This document shows positions 1-8,333 of a DNA stretch of 15,296 nt, piece after piece. The first letter of the stretch is position 1, and every line of letters begins with the position of its first letter. The stretch covers positions 1 to 15,296 of the forward strand of contig JAUIAA010000015.1 in the NCBI GenBank assembly GCA_030425715.1, in the 5' to 3' direction. Made by a program: the position numbers and the translations under genes. The notes beneath the pieces are model-generated. The model saw only the letters and a program-made list of their open reading frames with translations. It had not been told where the DNA came from and did no database searches. This stretch comes from Bacteroidia bacterium. Its GTDB lineage: Bacteria; Bacteroidota; Bacteroidia; Flavobacteriales; Flavobacteriaceae.

Positions 1-30
1 AATATTTTCTATAGCATGGTTCTCTTTCAT
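1..30 (-). CDS. feoB: FeoB membrane (permease) part, 5' end only
   Basis: After the stop of the FeoB GTPase gene (bases 39-37) the minus strand reads AGAAAG and then an ATG at 30-28, which opens a frame reading MKENHAIENI to the window edge. It lies in the same frame as the GTPase gene, so the two are separated only by one TAA and two codons. By position this should be the membrane half of FeoB, the gated Fe(II) channel, made as a separate protein and probably translationally coupled. Only ten residues are visible, so the identity is inferred from context, not from sequence similarity. Confidence 0.55.
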   Translation of the reverse strand, partial: MKENHAIENI

Positions 31-36
31 CTTTCT

Positions 37-801
37 TTAAACAAATTGTCCCGTTTTTAATGCTTCCATAATTTGAGCGTCTCCTTCTAGTAATCGAAAA
101 GCCAGCCAACGGCTATTCGGAATCGTAGGATACTCCTTTTCAATTGCGGTACTTAATTTTTGTACAGCAGATTGTATGTTTTTAGGCACATTTTTTATAC
201 GATGTGGTTTACAAATAATATTACCGTTTGCTACTTCAGTAATGGCTTGAATCAATTCTGGTATTCCTTTATTAAATCGAGCGCTAGTTGGTACAACTGG
301 AATACCCAGCTCTCTAGCCAAAGAGCGTTCGTCAATTTCAATTTTGTTGCGTTTTGCCTCATCCATCAAATTTAAACATAGTACCGCTCTATCAGTAATT
401 TCTAATATTTGCAAAACTAAATTCAAGTTACGTTCTAACCTGCTTGCATCCACTACTATTACAGTAACACTTGGTTTTCCAAATAGAATAAAATTTCTTG
501 CAACTTCTTCATCTTCAGAAGTAGACAATAAGGAATAGGTTCCTGGCAAATCTACCAACTTGTATTTTTGATCGTTGTAAACATAAGCTCCTTCCGCTCT
601 AGTCACTGTTTTTCCAGGCCAATTTCCGGTATGTTGGCGTAAACCTGTTAAGGCATTAAATACGGTACTTTTTCCTGTATTTGGATTTCCTGCCAATGCA
701 ATTACAAAATCAAAATCATCTGTTTGGACACCTAGTTTTTTCAACCCATTTGCATTGAATTGCGGACAAGTTTCACAAGCACTTTTTACTTTAGTTTCCA
801 T
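37..801 (-). CDS. feoB: FeoB GTPase domain protein (split FeoB, N-terminal part)
   Basis: This is the cytosolic G-protein part of the ferrous iron transporter FeoB; it binds and hydrolyses GTP and controls the membrane channel. All G motifs are visible in 254 residues: G1 GNPNTGKST at 38-46, G2 threonine at T65, G3 DLPG at 84-87, G4 NLMD at 144-147 and G5 TSA at 172-174. Residues about 190-254 look like the start of the helical GDI region. A CETC pair at C9-C12 precedes the G domain. Full-length FeoB is usually around 700 residues, so the transmembrane region is absent here and appears to be supplied by the next gene (start at 30). The gene starts three bases after the stop of the DtxR-FeoA fusion, which indicates one operon. 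An in-frame nonsense mutation in a once single gene is the alternative explanation for the split. Confidence 0.88.
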   Translation of the reverse strand: METKVKSACETCPQFNANGLKKLGVQTDDFDFVIALAGNPNTGKSTVFNALTGLRQHTGNWPGKTVTRAEGAYVYNDQKYKLVDLPGTYSLLSTSEDEEVARNFILFGKPSVTVIVVDASRLERNLNLVLQILEITDRAVLCLNLMDEAKRNKIEIDERSLARELGIPVVPTSARFNKGIPELIQAITEVANGNIICKPHRIKNVPKNIQSAVQKLSTAIEKEYPTIPNSRWLAFRLLEGDAQIMEALKTGQFV

Positions 802-804
802 GTT

Positions 805-1827
805 TTAATGCTTTTGAATTAAAATTTTTGAGGCTTGATCGTCTCGCAAAGCAATCGAAGTCCCTTTAATTAAATACGCCTTAGGGTTTTTTAACGGACT
901 CAACATATCGATACTGATGTCGGCTCCTTTTACAAATCCTAGATCTAATAATCGTCTTCTATTTTCTCCTCTACATTCTTTAGAAATTCCCAAAACTTCA
1001 GCTTCTTCATTTAATTTTAGATTGGACAATCTTACCATATTATCTTCCTTAACTGCTTCTTTCTCTAAAACTGCTACGGTTAAATTAGCTGCAACAACAG
1101 GAGCCAGTTTAAATTCTTCTCCTTCTGCATAAAAAACAATTCTTTCTTTATTGTTTTCTACCACCCTTATTTGTGAGCCAATATGTATTTTCTCTGCCAA
1201 TATTTGTTTGTAAATAATTTCAGGTTCATCCTCTATATGCGTAATTCTTCCTACAGTATTTATAGGTAAATTAGACAATGGAATTCCTTCTACTGTTGCA
1301 ATTCTTCCTGTTTTTGAAGGAATTGGGTCTCCGTGTGGATCATACAATGGATTTCCCAATTGATTGGCCAATAAATTGGTTTCTTCTAAATTTAATTTAT
1401 GCTCCATCAATTCGGCTCTATCGTGCCATTCCTCTTTTTTATAACCCGTTTTTTCTGCTAAATATTTCTCCCATAAACGGTGTACTCTTACAATTCGTAA
1501 GGCATAATCTCTACCCTCATTGGTTAATTTTAATACATCTCTTTCAATGGTCAATAACTCATTGTGGGTCATTTCTTGTAAAACCTCCAACAAAAATGAA
1601 TCTCTCACTTTTAAAATACCTGCTAAGCTATTTACATTCAATTCTCCTCCCGACATTTCGTTGTGATACAATTGTTTTAATACATCTTCAATTACCGTTT
1701 TTTCATTGTTGTTTTGACTACTTTTTATCAGCCAAAACCAACCTTTAGTAGGTCTAAATAGCAAAAACAACAACAAAGTTATTGCGGCAAATAGAAATAA
1801 AGCTATGAGCGGATTATAAGTAATCAT
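805..1827 (-). CDS. Membrane-anchored DtxR-like / FeoA fusion protein
   Basis: A 340-residue mosaic. Residues about 8-24 form one hydrophobic helix, followed by FRPTKGW, so the rest is probably cytoplasmic. Residues about 43-105 match a DtxR/MntR winged helix. Residues 106-175 match the DtxR metal/dimerisation region, with VHRLWE (H116, E120), H135, E139, E142, H143 and the family motif DPHGDPIP; D48 aligns with the first-helix ligand of MntR. Residues about 175-255 look SH3-like. Residues 264-340 are a classic FeoA domain (RRLLDLGFVKGADI, then KNP and IALRDDQA). FeoA domains bind and support FeoB. The ATG overlaps the stop of the upstream regulator gene (ATGA), and the FeoB GTPase gene follows after three bases. 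No separate feoA is present, so this protein probably supplies that role. Whether it still binds DNA is unknown; it could instead be an iron-sensing adaptor at the membrane. Confidence 0.82.
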   Translation of the reverse strand: MITYNPLIALFLFAAITLLLFLLFRPTKGWFWLIKSSQNNNEKTVIEDVLKQLYHNEMSGGELNVNSLAGILKVRDSFLLEVLQEMTHNELLTIERDVLKLTNEGRDYALRIVRVHRLWEKYLAEKTGYKKEEWHDRAELMEHKLNLEETNLLANQLGNPLYDPHGDPIPSKTGRIATVEGIPLSNLPINTVGRITHIEDEPEIIYKQILAEKIHIGSQIRVVENNKERIVFYAEGEEFKLAPVVAANLTVAVLEKEAVKEDNMVRLSNLKLNEEAEVLGISKECRGENRRRLLDLGFVKGADISIDMLSPLKNPKAYLIKGTSIALRDDQASKILIQKH

Positions 1828-2483
1828 TTCTTGTTTTTTAGGTATAAATTTTTAGCAACATGTTTAGAAATTGACATGTGGTGCGTTTTGGTTTCTATAT
1901 AAACCGAATTGTCATACGGCTCAATATCAATTATTTTTATACGATCGCCCAATGCCAAATTTTTCTTATCTAAATAGCGTAAAAAGGCATCTGTTGAATC
2001 TTTTACACCATTTAACACACCAACATCTCCTACCTTCATCCCTAACATATTAATACTGGTATTGGAAACTACAATTCCATCTTTATCAGGAATGGGATCA
2101 CCATGCGGATCCTTCTTTGGAAATCCTAAAAATGCATCCAAACTATTTACCAAATCATCCGATTGGATGTGCTCTAATTGTTCTGCAATTTCATGTACAC
2201 TATCCCAACTAAATTTTAGTTTTTTAACCAAAAAATATTCCCAAAGACGGTGTTTTCTTATCACTTTTAAAGCAACTTTTTCTCCTTCAAATGTTAAATG
2301 CACTCCTTTGTAAGGTTTGTATTCAACCAATTTTTTTGCAGCTAATTTTTTAAGCATATCAGTTACCGAAGATGCTTTTGTTTCCATCTTTAAAGCAATA
2401 TTATTGGTAGAAATGCTTTCTGACGATTCATTTTCAAGCGCATAGATTGCTTTTAGGTAATTTTCTTCTGCCTGCGTAAACAT
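1824..2483 (-). CDS. DtxR/MntR-family metal-dependent transcriptional regulator
   Basis: A soluble Fe(II)- or Mn(II)-responsive repressor, 219 residues from ATG 2483. It shows a winged-helix domain (about 1-70, beginning MFTQAEENYLKAIY), then the metal/dimerisation domain with KHRLWE (H78, E82), H97, E101, E104 and H105, the motif DPHGDPIP near 125-132, and a C-terminal SH3/FeoA-like domain (about 145-219). Glu at 101 replaces the Cys of DtxR, as in MntR-type proteins. A longer frame begins at TTG 2504, but those bases belong to the promoter -7 element TACCTTTG, so the transcript should start downstream and ATG 2483 is preferred. It is the first gene of the iron operon, overlapping the next gene by four bases, and probably controls itself and feo genes through the palindrome at 2518-2533. 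The metal preference cannot be decided from sequence. Confidence 0.92.
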   Translation of the reverse strand: MFTQAEENYLKAIYALENESSESISTNNIALKMETKASSVTDMLKKLAAKKLVEYKPYKGVHLTFEGEKVALKVIRKHRLWEYFLVKKLKFSWDSVHEIAEQLEHIQSDDLVNSLDAFLGFPKKDPHGDPIPDKDGIVVSNTSINMLGMKVGDVGVLNGVKDSTDAFLRYLDKKNLALGDRIKIIDIEPYDNSVYIETKTHHMSISKHVAKNLYLKNKK

Positions 2484-2501
2484 ATGATTACTAATTTTAT
2501 G

Positions 2502-2509
2502 CAAAGGTA
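2502..2509 (-). promoter_or_regulatory. Promoter -7 element of the iron operon
   Basis: On the minus strand the bases read TACCTTTG, an exact match to the Bacteroidota -7 consensus TANNTTTG. Transcription should begin around 2496-2495, leaving a leader of about 13 bases before ATG 2483. No TTG-type -33 element is seen at the usual spacing; the palindrome at 2518-2533 occupies that region. Confidence 0.6.
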
Positions 2510-2517
2510 AATATATT

Positions 2518-2533
2518 TTTAGACATATCTAAA
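2518..2533. promoter_or_regulatory. Candidate DtxR/MntR-family operator (16-base palindrome)
   Basis: The sequence TTTAGACATATCTAAA has perfect 6-base arms (TTTAGA/TCTAAA) around CATA. Length and layout resemble the boxes bound by DtxR/MntR/SirR-type repressors, which often have TTTAGG-type arms. It lies 9-24 bases upstream of the iron operon -7 element, exactly over the -33 region, so a bound repressor would block RNA polymerase. It is farther from the divergent mfd promoter (-7 element at 2566). Binding is inferred, not shown. Confidence 0.6.
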
Positions 2534-2565
2534 TTTAAATATTCTAATTATTTTAGCTATTCTCT

Positions 2566-2573
2566 TATATTTG
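2566..2573 (+). promoter_or_regulatory. Promoter -7 element of mfd
   Basis: TATATTTG is an exact match to TANNTTTG. The expected start of transcription is near 2579-2580, giving a leader of only about 8 bases before the TTG start of mfd. No convincing -33 TTG is seen at 17-23 bases upstream. Confidence 0.5.
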
Positions 2574-2587
2574 CAAAAAACAAATCA

Positions 2588-5500
2588 TTGAGCAAACAGG
2601 TAGTCGCTGATTTATACCAGCATTTTGATAAAGTAGATCAAATATTTCAAGAACTACAAAAGGACAAAAACCAGGTGGCACTAAGCAATTTGGTTGGGTC
2701 TTCCTTGTCCTTTGTTATCGCTAGTCTTTTTAAAAAATTAGAAAAACCCTTTTTATTGCTTTTAAACGACAAAGAGGAAGCTGCTTACTATTTAAATGAT
2801 TTAGAGCAAATTATCAGTCATAAAAACCCAAATGCCAGACAAGATGTTTTGTTTTATCCTGCATCTTATAGAAGGGCTTATCAAATTGAAGATACAGATA
2901 ATGCCAATATATTGCTCCGGGCAGAGGTTTTAAACCGAATCAATTCGCAAAAAAAGCCTGCTATAATAGTTACCTATCCACAGGCATTGTTTGAACAAGT
3001 TATCACCAAAAGTGAACTAAACCGTAATACTTTAAAGCTTAAACTTGGTGATAATCTCTCTTTAGATTTTGTAAATGAAATGTTGCACGAATACCATTTT
3101 AATAGAGTGGATTTTGTTACTGAACCTGGTGACTTTGCAGTTAGGGGTGGTATTATTGATGTCTATTCTTTTTCAAATGATGAACCATACCGAGTTGAAT
3201 TTTTTGGTGATGAAGTTGAGAGTATCAGAACCTTTGATATTGAATCGCAACTTTCCATTGAAAAATTACAACAAATCAACATCATGCCTAATGTTGAGAA
3301 TAAAAAATTAGAAGAAAAAAGAGATAGCTTTTTAAAGTACATTTCTTCTAAAACCATTATAGTTACTAAAGATTTAGGTCTTGCAAAAAATAAGCTGGAT
3401 AACTTATTTGAAAAGGCTGTAGATGCCTTTCAAAATATCAAAGGAGAAATAAAATTAGGAACACCTAAGGAGTTGTTTTGTGATGGAAATTTAATTTTAA
3501 ACCAACTAGATGAGTTTACTCTTTTAAATACAAGTAACACCAAAAATAGCACTTCAAACAGCTACGTATTTTCAACTGCGCCTCAACCGTCATTTAACAA
3601 GCAATTTGAATTGTTAATTGAAAACTTAAATGAAAATACCACAAATAATATTAAAAATTTTCTCTTTTGTGACAACGAAAAACAGGCCAAAAGATTCCAT
3701 GATATTTTTGAGGATGTAGATAAAAAAGTTCAGTACGAAACTGTTGTAACACCTCTGTACCAAGGATTTATTGACAAAGACTTAAAAATTGCTTGCTATA
3801 CCGACCATCAAATATTTGAGCGTTACCACAAGTTTAGACTAAAAAGCGGATTTACCAAAAAACAAGCTTTAAGTTTAAAAGAACTAACTAATTTAGAAAT
3901 TGGTGATTATGTTACCCATATTGACCACGGAATAGGAAAATTTGGTGGACTTCAAAAAATTGACGTCGAAGGAAAAAAACAAGAAGCCATTAAATTAATT
4001 TATGGTGAGCGTGATGTACTATATATAAGTATTCATGCCTTACATAAAATTACCAAGTACAATGGCAAAGACGGTAAACCACCAAAAGTACACAAACTCG
4101 GTTCTAAAGCTTGGGCAAGTTTAAAACAAAAAACAAAATCTAGAGTAAAACATATTGCCTACAATTTGATACAGTTGTACGCAAAAAGAAAATTACAAAA
4201 AGGATTTGCTTACCTCCCAGATAGTTATTTGCAACACGAACTAGAAGCTAGTTTTATGTTTGAAGATACCCCAGACCAACTTACGGCTACACAAAATGTA
4301 AAAGCCGATATGGAAAATGAGCAACCCATGGACAGGTTGGTATGTGGTGATGTAGGCTTTGGTAAAACCGAAGTTGCTATTAGAGCTGCCTTTAAAGCTG
4401 TAGACAATGGAAAACAAGTAGCCATTTTAGTACCGACTACTATTTTAGCTTTTCAGCATTTTAGAACTTTTAAAGAAAGATTAAAAGATTTTCCTGTACA
4501 GATAGATTATTTGAACCGATTTAGATCGGCTAAACAAAAAAAGGAAATTCTTGAAAATTTGAAAGATGGTAAACTAGATATTATTATAGGCACCCATCAA
4601 CTCGTTGGTAAAAATGTTCATTTTAAAAACCTTGGGCTACTTGTTATTGACGAAGAACAAAAGTTTGGCGTTGCGGTAAAAGACAAACTAAAAACCATCA
4701 AAGAAAATGTCGATACGCTCACTTTAACCGCTACTCCAATTCCGAGAACTTTACAGTTTTCGTTAATGGCTGCAAGAGATTTATCGGTAATTAAAACCCC
4801 GCCACCAAATCGTCATCCTATAGAAACGCATGTAATTCGATTTCAAGAAGATGTGATACGCGATGCGGTAAACTATGAAATTTCTCGTGGCGGACAGGTA
4901 TTTTTTATCCACAACCGAATCGAAAATTTAAAAGAAGTTGCGGGTATGATTCAACGATTGGTTCCTGATGCTAAAATTGGCATTGGTCACGGACAAATGG
5001 AAGGGAAAAAGTTGGAAGAAATCATGTTGAATTTTATCAATAATGAATTCGATGTATTGGTTTCTACCACCATTGTCGAAAGTGGCTTAGATGTGCCAAA
5101 TGCCAATACCATTTTTATCAATAACGCCAATAATTTTGGTTTGAGCGACTTACACCAAATGAGAGGTAGAGTTGGCCGATCTAACAAAAAAGCCTTTTGT
5201 TATTTTATTACCCCCCCTTACCATATGATGACCGATGATGCTCGAAAAAGAATTCAAGCTCTAGAGTTACATTCTGAACTGGGAAGTGGTATTCACATTG
5301 CCATGAAAGATTTAGAAATTCGTGGTGCAGGAGATTTATTAGGTGGGGAACAAAGCGGGTTTATCAACGATATTGGTTTTGAAACTTATCAGAAAATTTT
5401 GAATGAAGCCATTGAAGAATTAAAGGAAAACGAGTTTAAAGATCTCTATCAATCGGATGACGATACGCCAAAAGATTATGTAAGAGAAGTGCAAATTGAT

Positions 5501-5938
5501 ACAGATTTTGAAATTTTATTTCCTGATGATTATATCAACAGCATTACAGAAAGGTTAAATTTATACAAAGAACTGAGTGAATTTACCAAAGAAGAAGAGT
5601 TGCAAAAATTTGCAGAAAAATTGGTAGATAGGTTTGGAGAAATTCCTGAAGAAGTAGAAAATTTACTCGATAGTGTTCGTATCAAATGGATAGCAAAAAA
5701 GCTTGGTTTAGAAAGAATTATCTTAAAACAAAAAAGAATGATAGGCTATTTTGTTTCTAACCAACAAAGTGATTATTATCAAAGTGAAACCTTTAGTTCC
5801 CTATTAAAGTACGTGCAAAGTAATAGTAAAATGTGCGTAATGAAAGAAAAGAAAACCAAAAAAGGTTTGCGCTTGTTAATTACATTTATCAAAATAGATA
5901 CTGTAGCCAAAGCTTTAAAAACTTTGAAAGACATTTAG
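2588..5938 (+). CDS. mfd: Transcription-repair coupling factor Mfd
   Basis: An ATP-driven DNA translocase that removes RNA polymerase stalled at lesions and recruits UvrA for nucleotide excision repair. At 1116 residues it is close to the usual length (about 1150). Residues 1 to about 400 form the UvrB-like N-terminal part. The RNA-polymerase-interacting, CarD-like domain starts near 439 (GDYVTHIDHGIGKFGG). The translocase follows: Walker A GDVGFGKTE near 586-594, DEEQ near 687, TATPIPRT near 714 and QMRGRVGRS near 858. The C-terminal TRCF domain includes LPDDYINSITERLNLYKEL-like sequence (here FPDDYINSITERLN). The frame opens at TTG 2588; no upstream in-frame ATG exists and the promoter -7 element lies just before, so this non-ATG start is likely real. 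It is followed after one base by an EamA permease gene. Confidence 0.97.
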   Translation: MSKQVVADLYQHFDKVDQIFQELQKDKNQVALSNLVGSSLSFVIASLFKKLEKPFLLLLNDKEEAAYYLNDLEQIISHKNPNARQDVLFYPASYRRAYQIEDTDNANILLRAEVLNRINSQKKPAIIVTYPQALFEQVITKSELNRNTLKLKLGDNLSLDFVNEMLHEYHFNRVDFVTEPGDFAVRGGIIDVYSFSNDEPYRVEFFGDEVESIRTFDIESQLSIEKLQQINIMPNVENKKLEEKRDSFLKYISSKTIIVTKDLGLAKNKLDNLFEKAVDAFQNIKGEIKLGTPKELFCDGNLILNQLDEFTLLNTSNTKNSTSNSYVFSTAPQPSFNKQFELLIENLNENTTNNIKNFLFCDNEKQAKRFHDIFEDVDKKVQYETVVTPLYQGFIDKDLKIACYTDHQIFERYHKFRLKSGFTKKQALSLKELTNLEIGDYVTHIDHGIGKFGGLQKIDVEGKKQEAIKLIYGERDVLYISIHALHKITKYNGKDGKPPKVHKLGSKAWASLKQKTKSRVKHIAYNLIQLYAKRKLQKGFAYLPDSYLQHELEASFMFEDTPDQLTATQNVKADMENEQPMDRLVCGDVGFGKTEVAIRAAFKAVDNGKQVAILVPTTILAFQHFRTFKERLKDFPVQIDYLNRFRSAKQKKEILENLKDGKLDIIIGTHQLVGKNVHFKNLGLLVIDEEQKFGVAVKDKLKTIKENVDTLTLTATPIPRTLQFSLMAARDLSVIKTPPPNRHPIETHVIRFQEDVIRDAVNYEISRGGQVFFIHNRIENLKEVAGMIQRLVPDAKIGIGHGQMEGKKLEEIMLNFINNEFDVLVSTTIVESGLDVPNANTIFINNANNFGLSDLHQMRGRVGRSNKKAFCYFITPPYHMMTDDARKRIQALELHSELGSGIHIAMKDLEIRGAGDLLGGEQSGFINDIGFETYQKILNEAIEELKENEFKDLYQSDDDTPKDYVREVQIDTDFEILFPDDYINSITERLNLYKELSEFTKEEELQKFAEKLVDRFGEIPEEVENLLDSVRIKWIAKKLGLERIILKQKRMIGYFVSNQQSDYYQSETFSSLLKYVQSNSKMCVMKEKKTKKGLRLLITFIKIDTVAKALKTLKDI

Positions 5939-5939
5939 C

Positions 5940-6809
5940 ATGGAAAACAAACATTCTAAACACCTCCTTTTATTATGTTTGGCTTCCTTTTTTATCAGCA
6001 CCTCTGCCCCATTGGCAAAATATATCGATTTATTTCCCCCAATCATCATTTGGTGGCGTTGTGCTATAGCCATGGTTGTACTTTATTTTTATTGTCTCCT
6101 TCAAAAAAAGAGTTTGCGCATACATTCCAAAAAAGATGTTGGCACCTTTATCATTGGTGCTCTTTTTTTAGGAGCGCATTGGTTAACCTATTATTACGCT
6201 TTAAAGCTTTCTAATGTGGCAATTGGAATGCTATCTTTATACACTTTCCCAGTAATTACTGCACTTTTAGAACCTCTATTTATAAAAGTAAAACTCGACC
6301 CCATTCATATAGTGTTAGGTATACTGGTTTTGGTTGGAGTTTACATACTTGCTCCCGACTTCAATTTTGAAAACAACCAATTTAAAGGAGTAGTACTTGG
6401 CGTTGTTTCTGCAGTGCTTTATGCCATTAGAATTCTAATGTTAAAGCAACATATTACAAAATATGATGGATTGATGTTGATGTTTTATCAAGTTTTTATT
6501 TTGACCATTGTGATGTTTCCTGTTCTATTTTTAATGGATACTACCGGAACGCAAAATCAACTTCCTAGTCTTATGGTATTGGGTATAGTATCTACCGTTC
6601 TTGGGCATACGATGATGATACAAAGTTTTAAATATTTCTCCGTTAGTACTTCAAGTATTATTAGTAGTGCCCAACCCATTTACGGAATAATAATTGCATT
6701 CTTATTTTTAAACGAGACTCCTAATTGGCATACTTTTTTTGGTGGAGCACTCATTTTATCTACGGTAATAATTGAAGCAAAAAGATCGAGAAAAACTTAC
6801 AATAAATAA
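5940..6809 (+). CDS. EamA/DMT-superfamily permease
   Basis: A 289-residue integral membrane protein with about ten hydrophobic segments arranged as two EamA repeats (roughly 5-135 and 150-280), the layout of the drug/metabolite transporter superfamily. Typical features are the early segment with STSAPLAKYIDLFPP followed by WWRCAIA, an AHWLTYYYALKLSNVAIGML-like stretch in the first repeat, and SSIISSAQPIYGIIIAF near the end of the second. Such proteins export or import small metabolites in the inner membrane; the substrate cannot be told from sequence. Its ATG is one base after the mfd stop, so it is probably co-transcribed with mfd and perhaps translationally coupled. Sharing a transcript need not mean shared function. 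Confidence 0.9.
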   Translation: MENKHSKHLLLLCLASFFISTSAPLAKYIDLFPPIIIWWRCAIAMVVLYFYCLLQKKSLRIHSKKDVGTFIIGALFLGAHWLTYYYALKLSNVAIGMLSLYTFPVITALLEPLFIKVKLDPIHIVLGILVLVGVYILAPDFNFENNQFKGVVLGVVSAVLYAIRILMLKQHITKYDGLMLMFYQVFILTIVMFPVLFLMDTTGTQNQLPSLMVLGIVSTVLGHTMMIQSFKYFSVSTSSIISSAQPIYGIIIAFLFLNETPNWHTFFGGALILSTVIIEAKRSRKTYNK

Positions 6810-6951
6810 TCCAATCCTAACTATTTACTCGGTTAATTACCTGTTAATAAATTAGTGATTAAATAACCTCGACCCATTGAATTGGTATCTTTTTTTTTGT
6901 ACTTTTTTAAAATAATTAGATGTAATTATTGCTTTACACTAAAAAAACAAT

Positions 6952-6969
6952 CAATCTAACTTTAGATTG
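6952..6969 (+). repeat. Perfect inverted repeat in the phoH leader
   Basis: CAATCTA and TAGATTG form perfect 7-base arms around ACTT, ending 22 bases before the ATG at 6992. It may be a small RNA hairpin in the 5' leader or an operator. The central bases TAACTTTA are one mismatch from a -7 element, so the repeat may also overlap the promoter. The rest of 6810-6991 is AT-rich with a T tract at 6889-6898 and no firm promoter or terminator. Confidence 0.4.
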
Positions 6970-6991
6970 GCTTACCAAAAAAAAGTATTGT

Positions 6992-8326
6992 ATGAAAAAA
7001 AACACCACAAAAAAAATCTTTGTTTTAGATACATCGGTTTTACTGTTTGACCATGACGCAATTACAAGTTTTGAAGAAAATAATGTTGCCATTCCTATTA
7101 CGGTGCTAGAAGAATTAGACCAATTCAAAATAGGTAATGAAACTAAAAATTTTGAAGCACGCGAAGTCATTCGTTTTTTGGATAAACTTTCAGGAAATGA
7201 TGGATTAAATCGCTGGATAAGCTTAGGAGAAAAAAGAGGAAACTTAAAAGTTATCATGAATTTTACCAAAGTGGTAAAAACAGATGCCGAAGAAATCTAT
7301 GGCAATAGAAAAAACGACCACAGAATAATCAATACAGCTATTGCTTTGCAAAATGAAGAGAAGAATGCAACGGTTATTTTGATTACTAAAGACATTAATT
7401 TACGCTTAAAAGCCAAAGCTATTGGTTTATTATCAGAAGATTTCGAAACTGGCAAAGTAAAAAACATCAAAAAATTTACCGATGGCCTTCCCATAATCGA
7501 CAATATTGATGCCGATATTATTCAAACCATATACCAAAAAACCAGAATCCGTGAAAACGGTATACTAGGCAAACAAAAATTAACCAATGGTTATTATGTT
7601 TTAAACAATTGCACCAATTCTGTATTGGCAAGATACAATGGCGAAACAGATCAGATAGAAAAAGTAGAAAAAAAATATGTGTTTGGTATCAAACCTAGAA
7701 ACGCCGAACAAACTTTTGGATTAAACGCTTTGCTCAACGACGATATTAAACTTATTGCCTTAGAGGGCGTAGCAGGAACTGGAAAAACCCTTTTGGCTTT
7801 AGCATCGGCACTTGAACAAAAAAATAAATATGAACAAATAATTCTTGCTCGTCCAATTGTGCCGTTAAGCAACCGAGAAATAGGTTTTTTACCAGGAAGT
7901 GCTGACGATAAAATTTCTCCATACATGCAACCTTTATGGGATAATTTGGCGTTTATCAAAAACCAATTTAAAGCCAATGAAAGAAAAAGTAAAGTTTTAC
8001 AAGAATTGGAAGATTCTGGTATGTTAACCATCACTGCTTTGGCTTTTATAAGAGGTAGAAGTTTAACCAATGCCATGTTTATTATTGACGAAGCGCAAAA
8101 TTTAACACCACATGAGGTAAAAACAATTATTACCAGAGCTGGTGAAGGAACTAAGGTGATTTTTACTGGCGACATCAATCAAATTGATACGCCTTATATG
8201 GATGAACACAGTAACGGACTTACGTATTTAATAGATAGATTAAAAGGAAATGCCTTGTTTTCGCATATCAAACTAGAAAAAGGGGAACGTTCAGAATTGG
8301 CAAATTTAGCTAACCAAATGCTTTAA
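6992..8326 (+). CDS. PIN domain-PhoH ATPase fusion protein (PhoH2 type)
   Basis: A 444-residue protein joining an N-terminal PIN ribonuclease domain to a PhoH-type ATPase. The PIN domain begins IFVLDTSVLLFD with acidic D13, and LEELDQF supplies E40/E41, consistent with Mg-dependent RNA cleavage. The ATPase has Walker A GVAGTGKT at 259-266, a Walker B FIIDEAQN with D366/E367, and downstream VIFTGDINQID. In mycobacteria PhoH2 proteins of this build act as RNA helicase plus RNase; that role here is by family only. The frame stays open upstream to TTG 6929, but the extra residues are low-complexity, contain the inverted repeat at 6952-6969, and precede MKKNTTKKIFVLD, so ATG 6992 is chosen. No antitoxin-like small gene is apparent upstream. 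The gene seems to be transcribed alone, with a terminator directly after it. Confidence 0.93.
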   Translation: MKKNTTKKIFVLDTSVLLFDHDAITSFEENNVAIPITVLEELDQFKIGNETKNFEAREVIRFLDKLSGNDGLNRWISLGEKRGNLKVIMNFTKVVKTDAEEIYGNRKNDHRIINTAIALQNEEKNATVILITKDINLRLKAKAIGLLSEDFETGKVKNIKKFTDGLPIIDNIDADIIQTIYQKTRIRENGILGKQKLTNGYYVLNNCTNSVLARYNGETDQIEKVEKKYVFGIKPRNAEQTFGLNALLNDDIKLIALEGVAGTGKTLLALASALEQKNKYEQIILARPIVPLSNREIGFLPGSADDKISPYMQPLWDNLAFIKNQFKANERKSKVLQELEDSGMLTITALAFIRGRSLTNAMFIIDEAQNLTPHEVKTIITRAGEGTKVIFTGDINQIDTPYMDEHSNGLTYLIDRLKGNALFSHIKLEKGERSELANLANQML

Positions 8327-8333
8327 TTTATTG

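Noticed and set aside
1278..1748. 156-codon open frame on the plus strand opposite the DtxR-FeoA gene
   Set aside because: It is a shadow of a gene with clear domains on the other strand and shows no recognisable family or promoter.
6929..6991. Extended N-terminus of the PIN-PhoH protein from TTG 6929
   Set aside because: It runs through a perfect inverted repeat, is lysine/threonine-rich without family likeness, and an ATG at 6992 fits the PIN domain start.
7651..8178. 175-codon open frame on the minus strand opposite phoH
   Set aside because: It lies within the conserved ATPase-coding region of phoH and has no protein-like features of its own.
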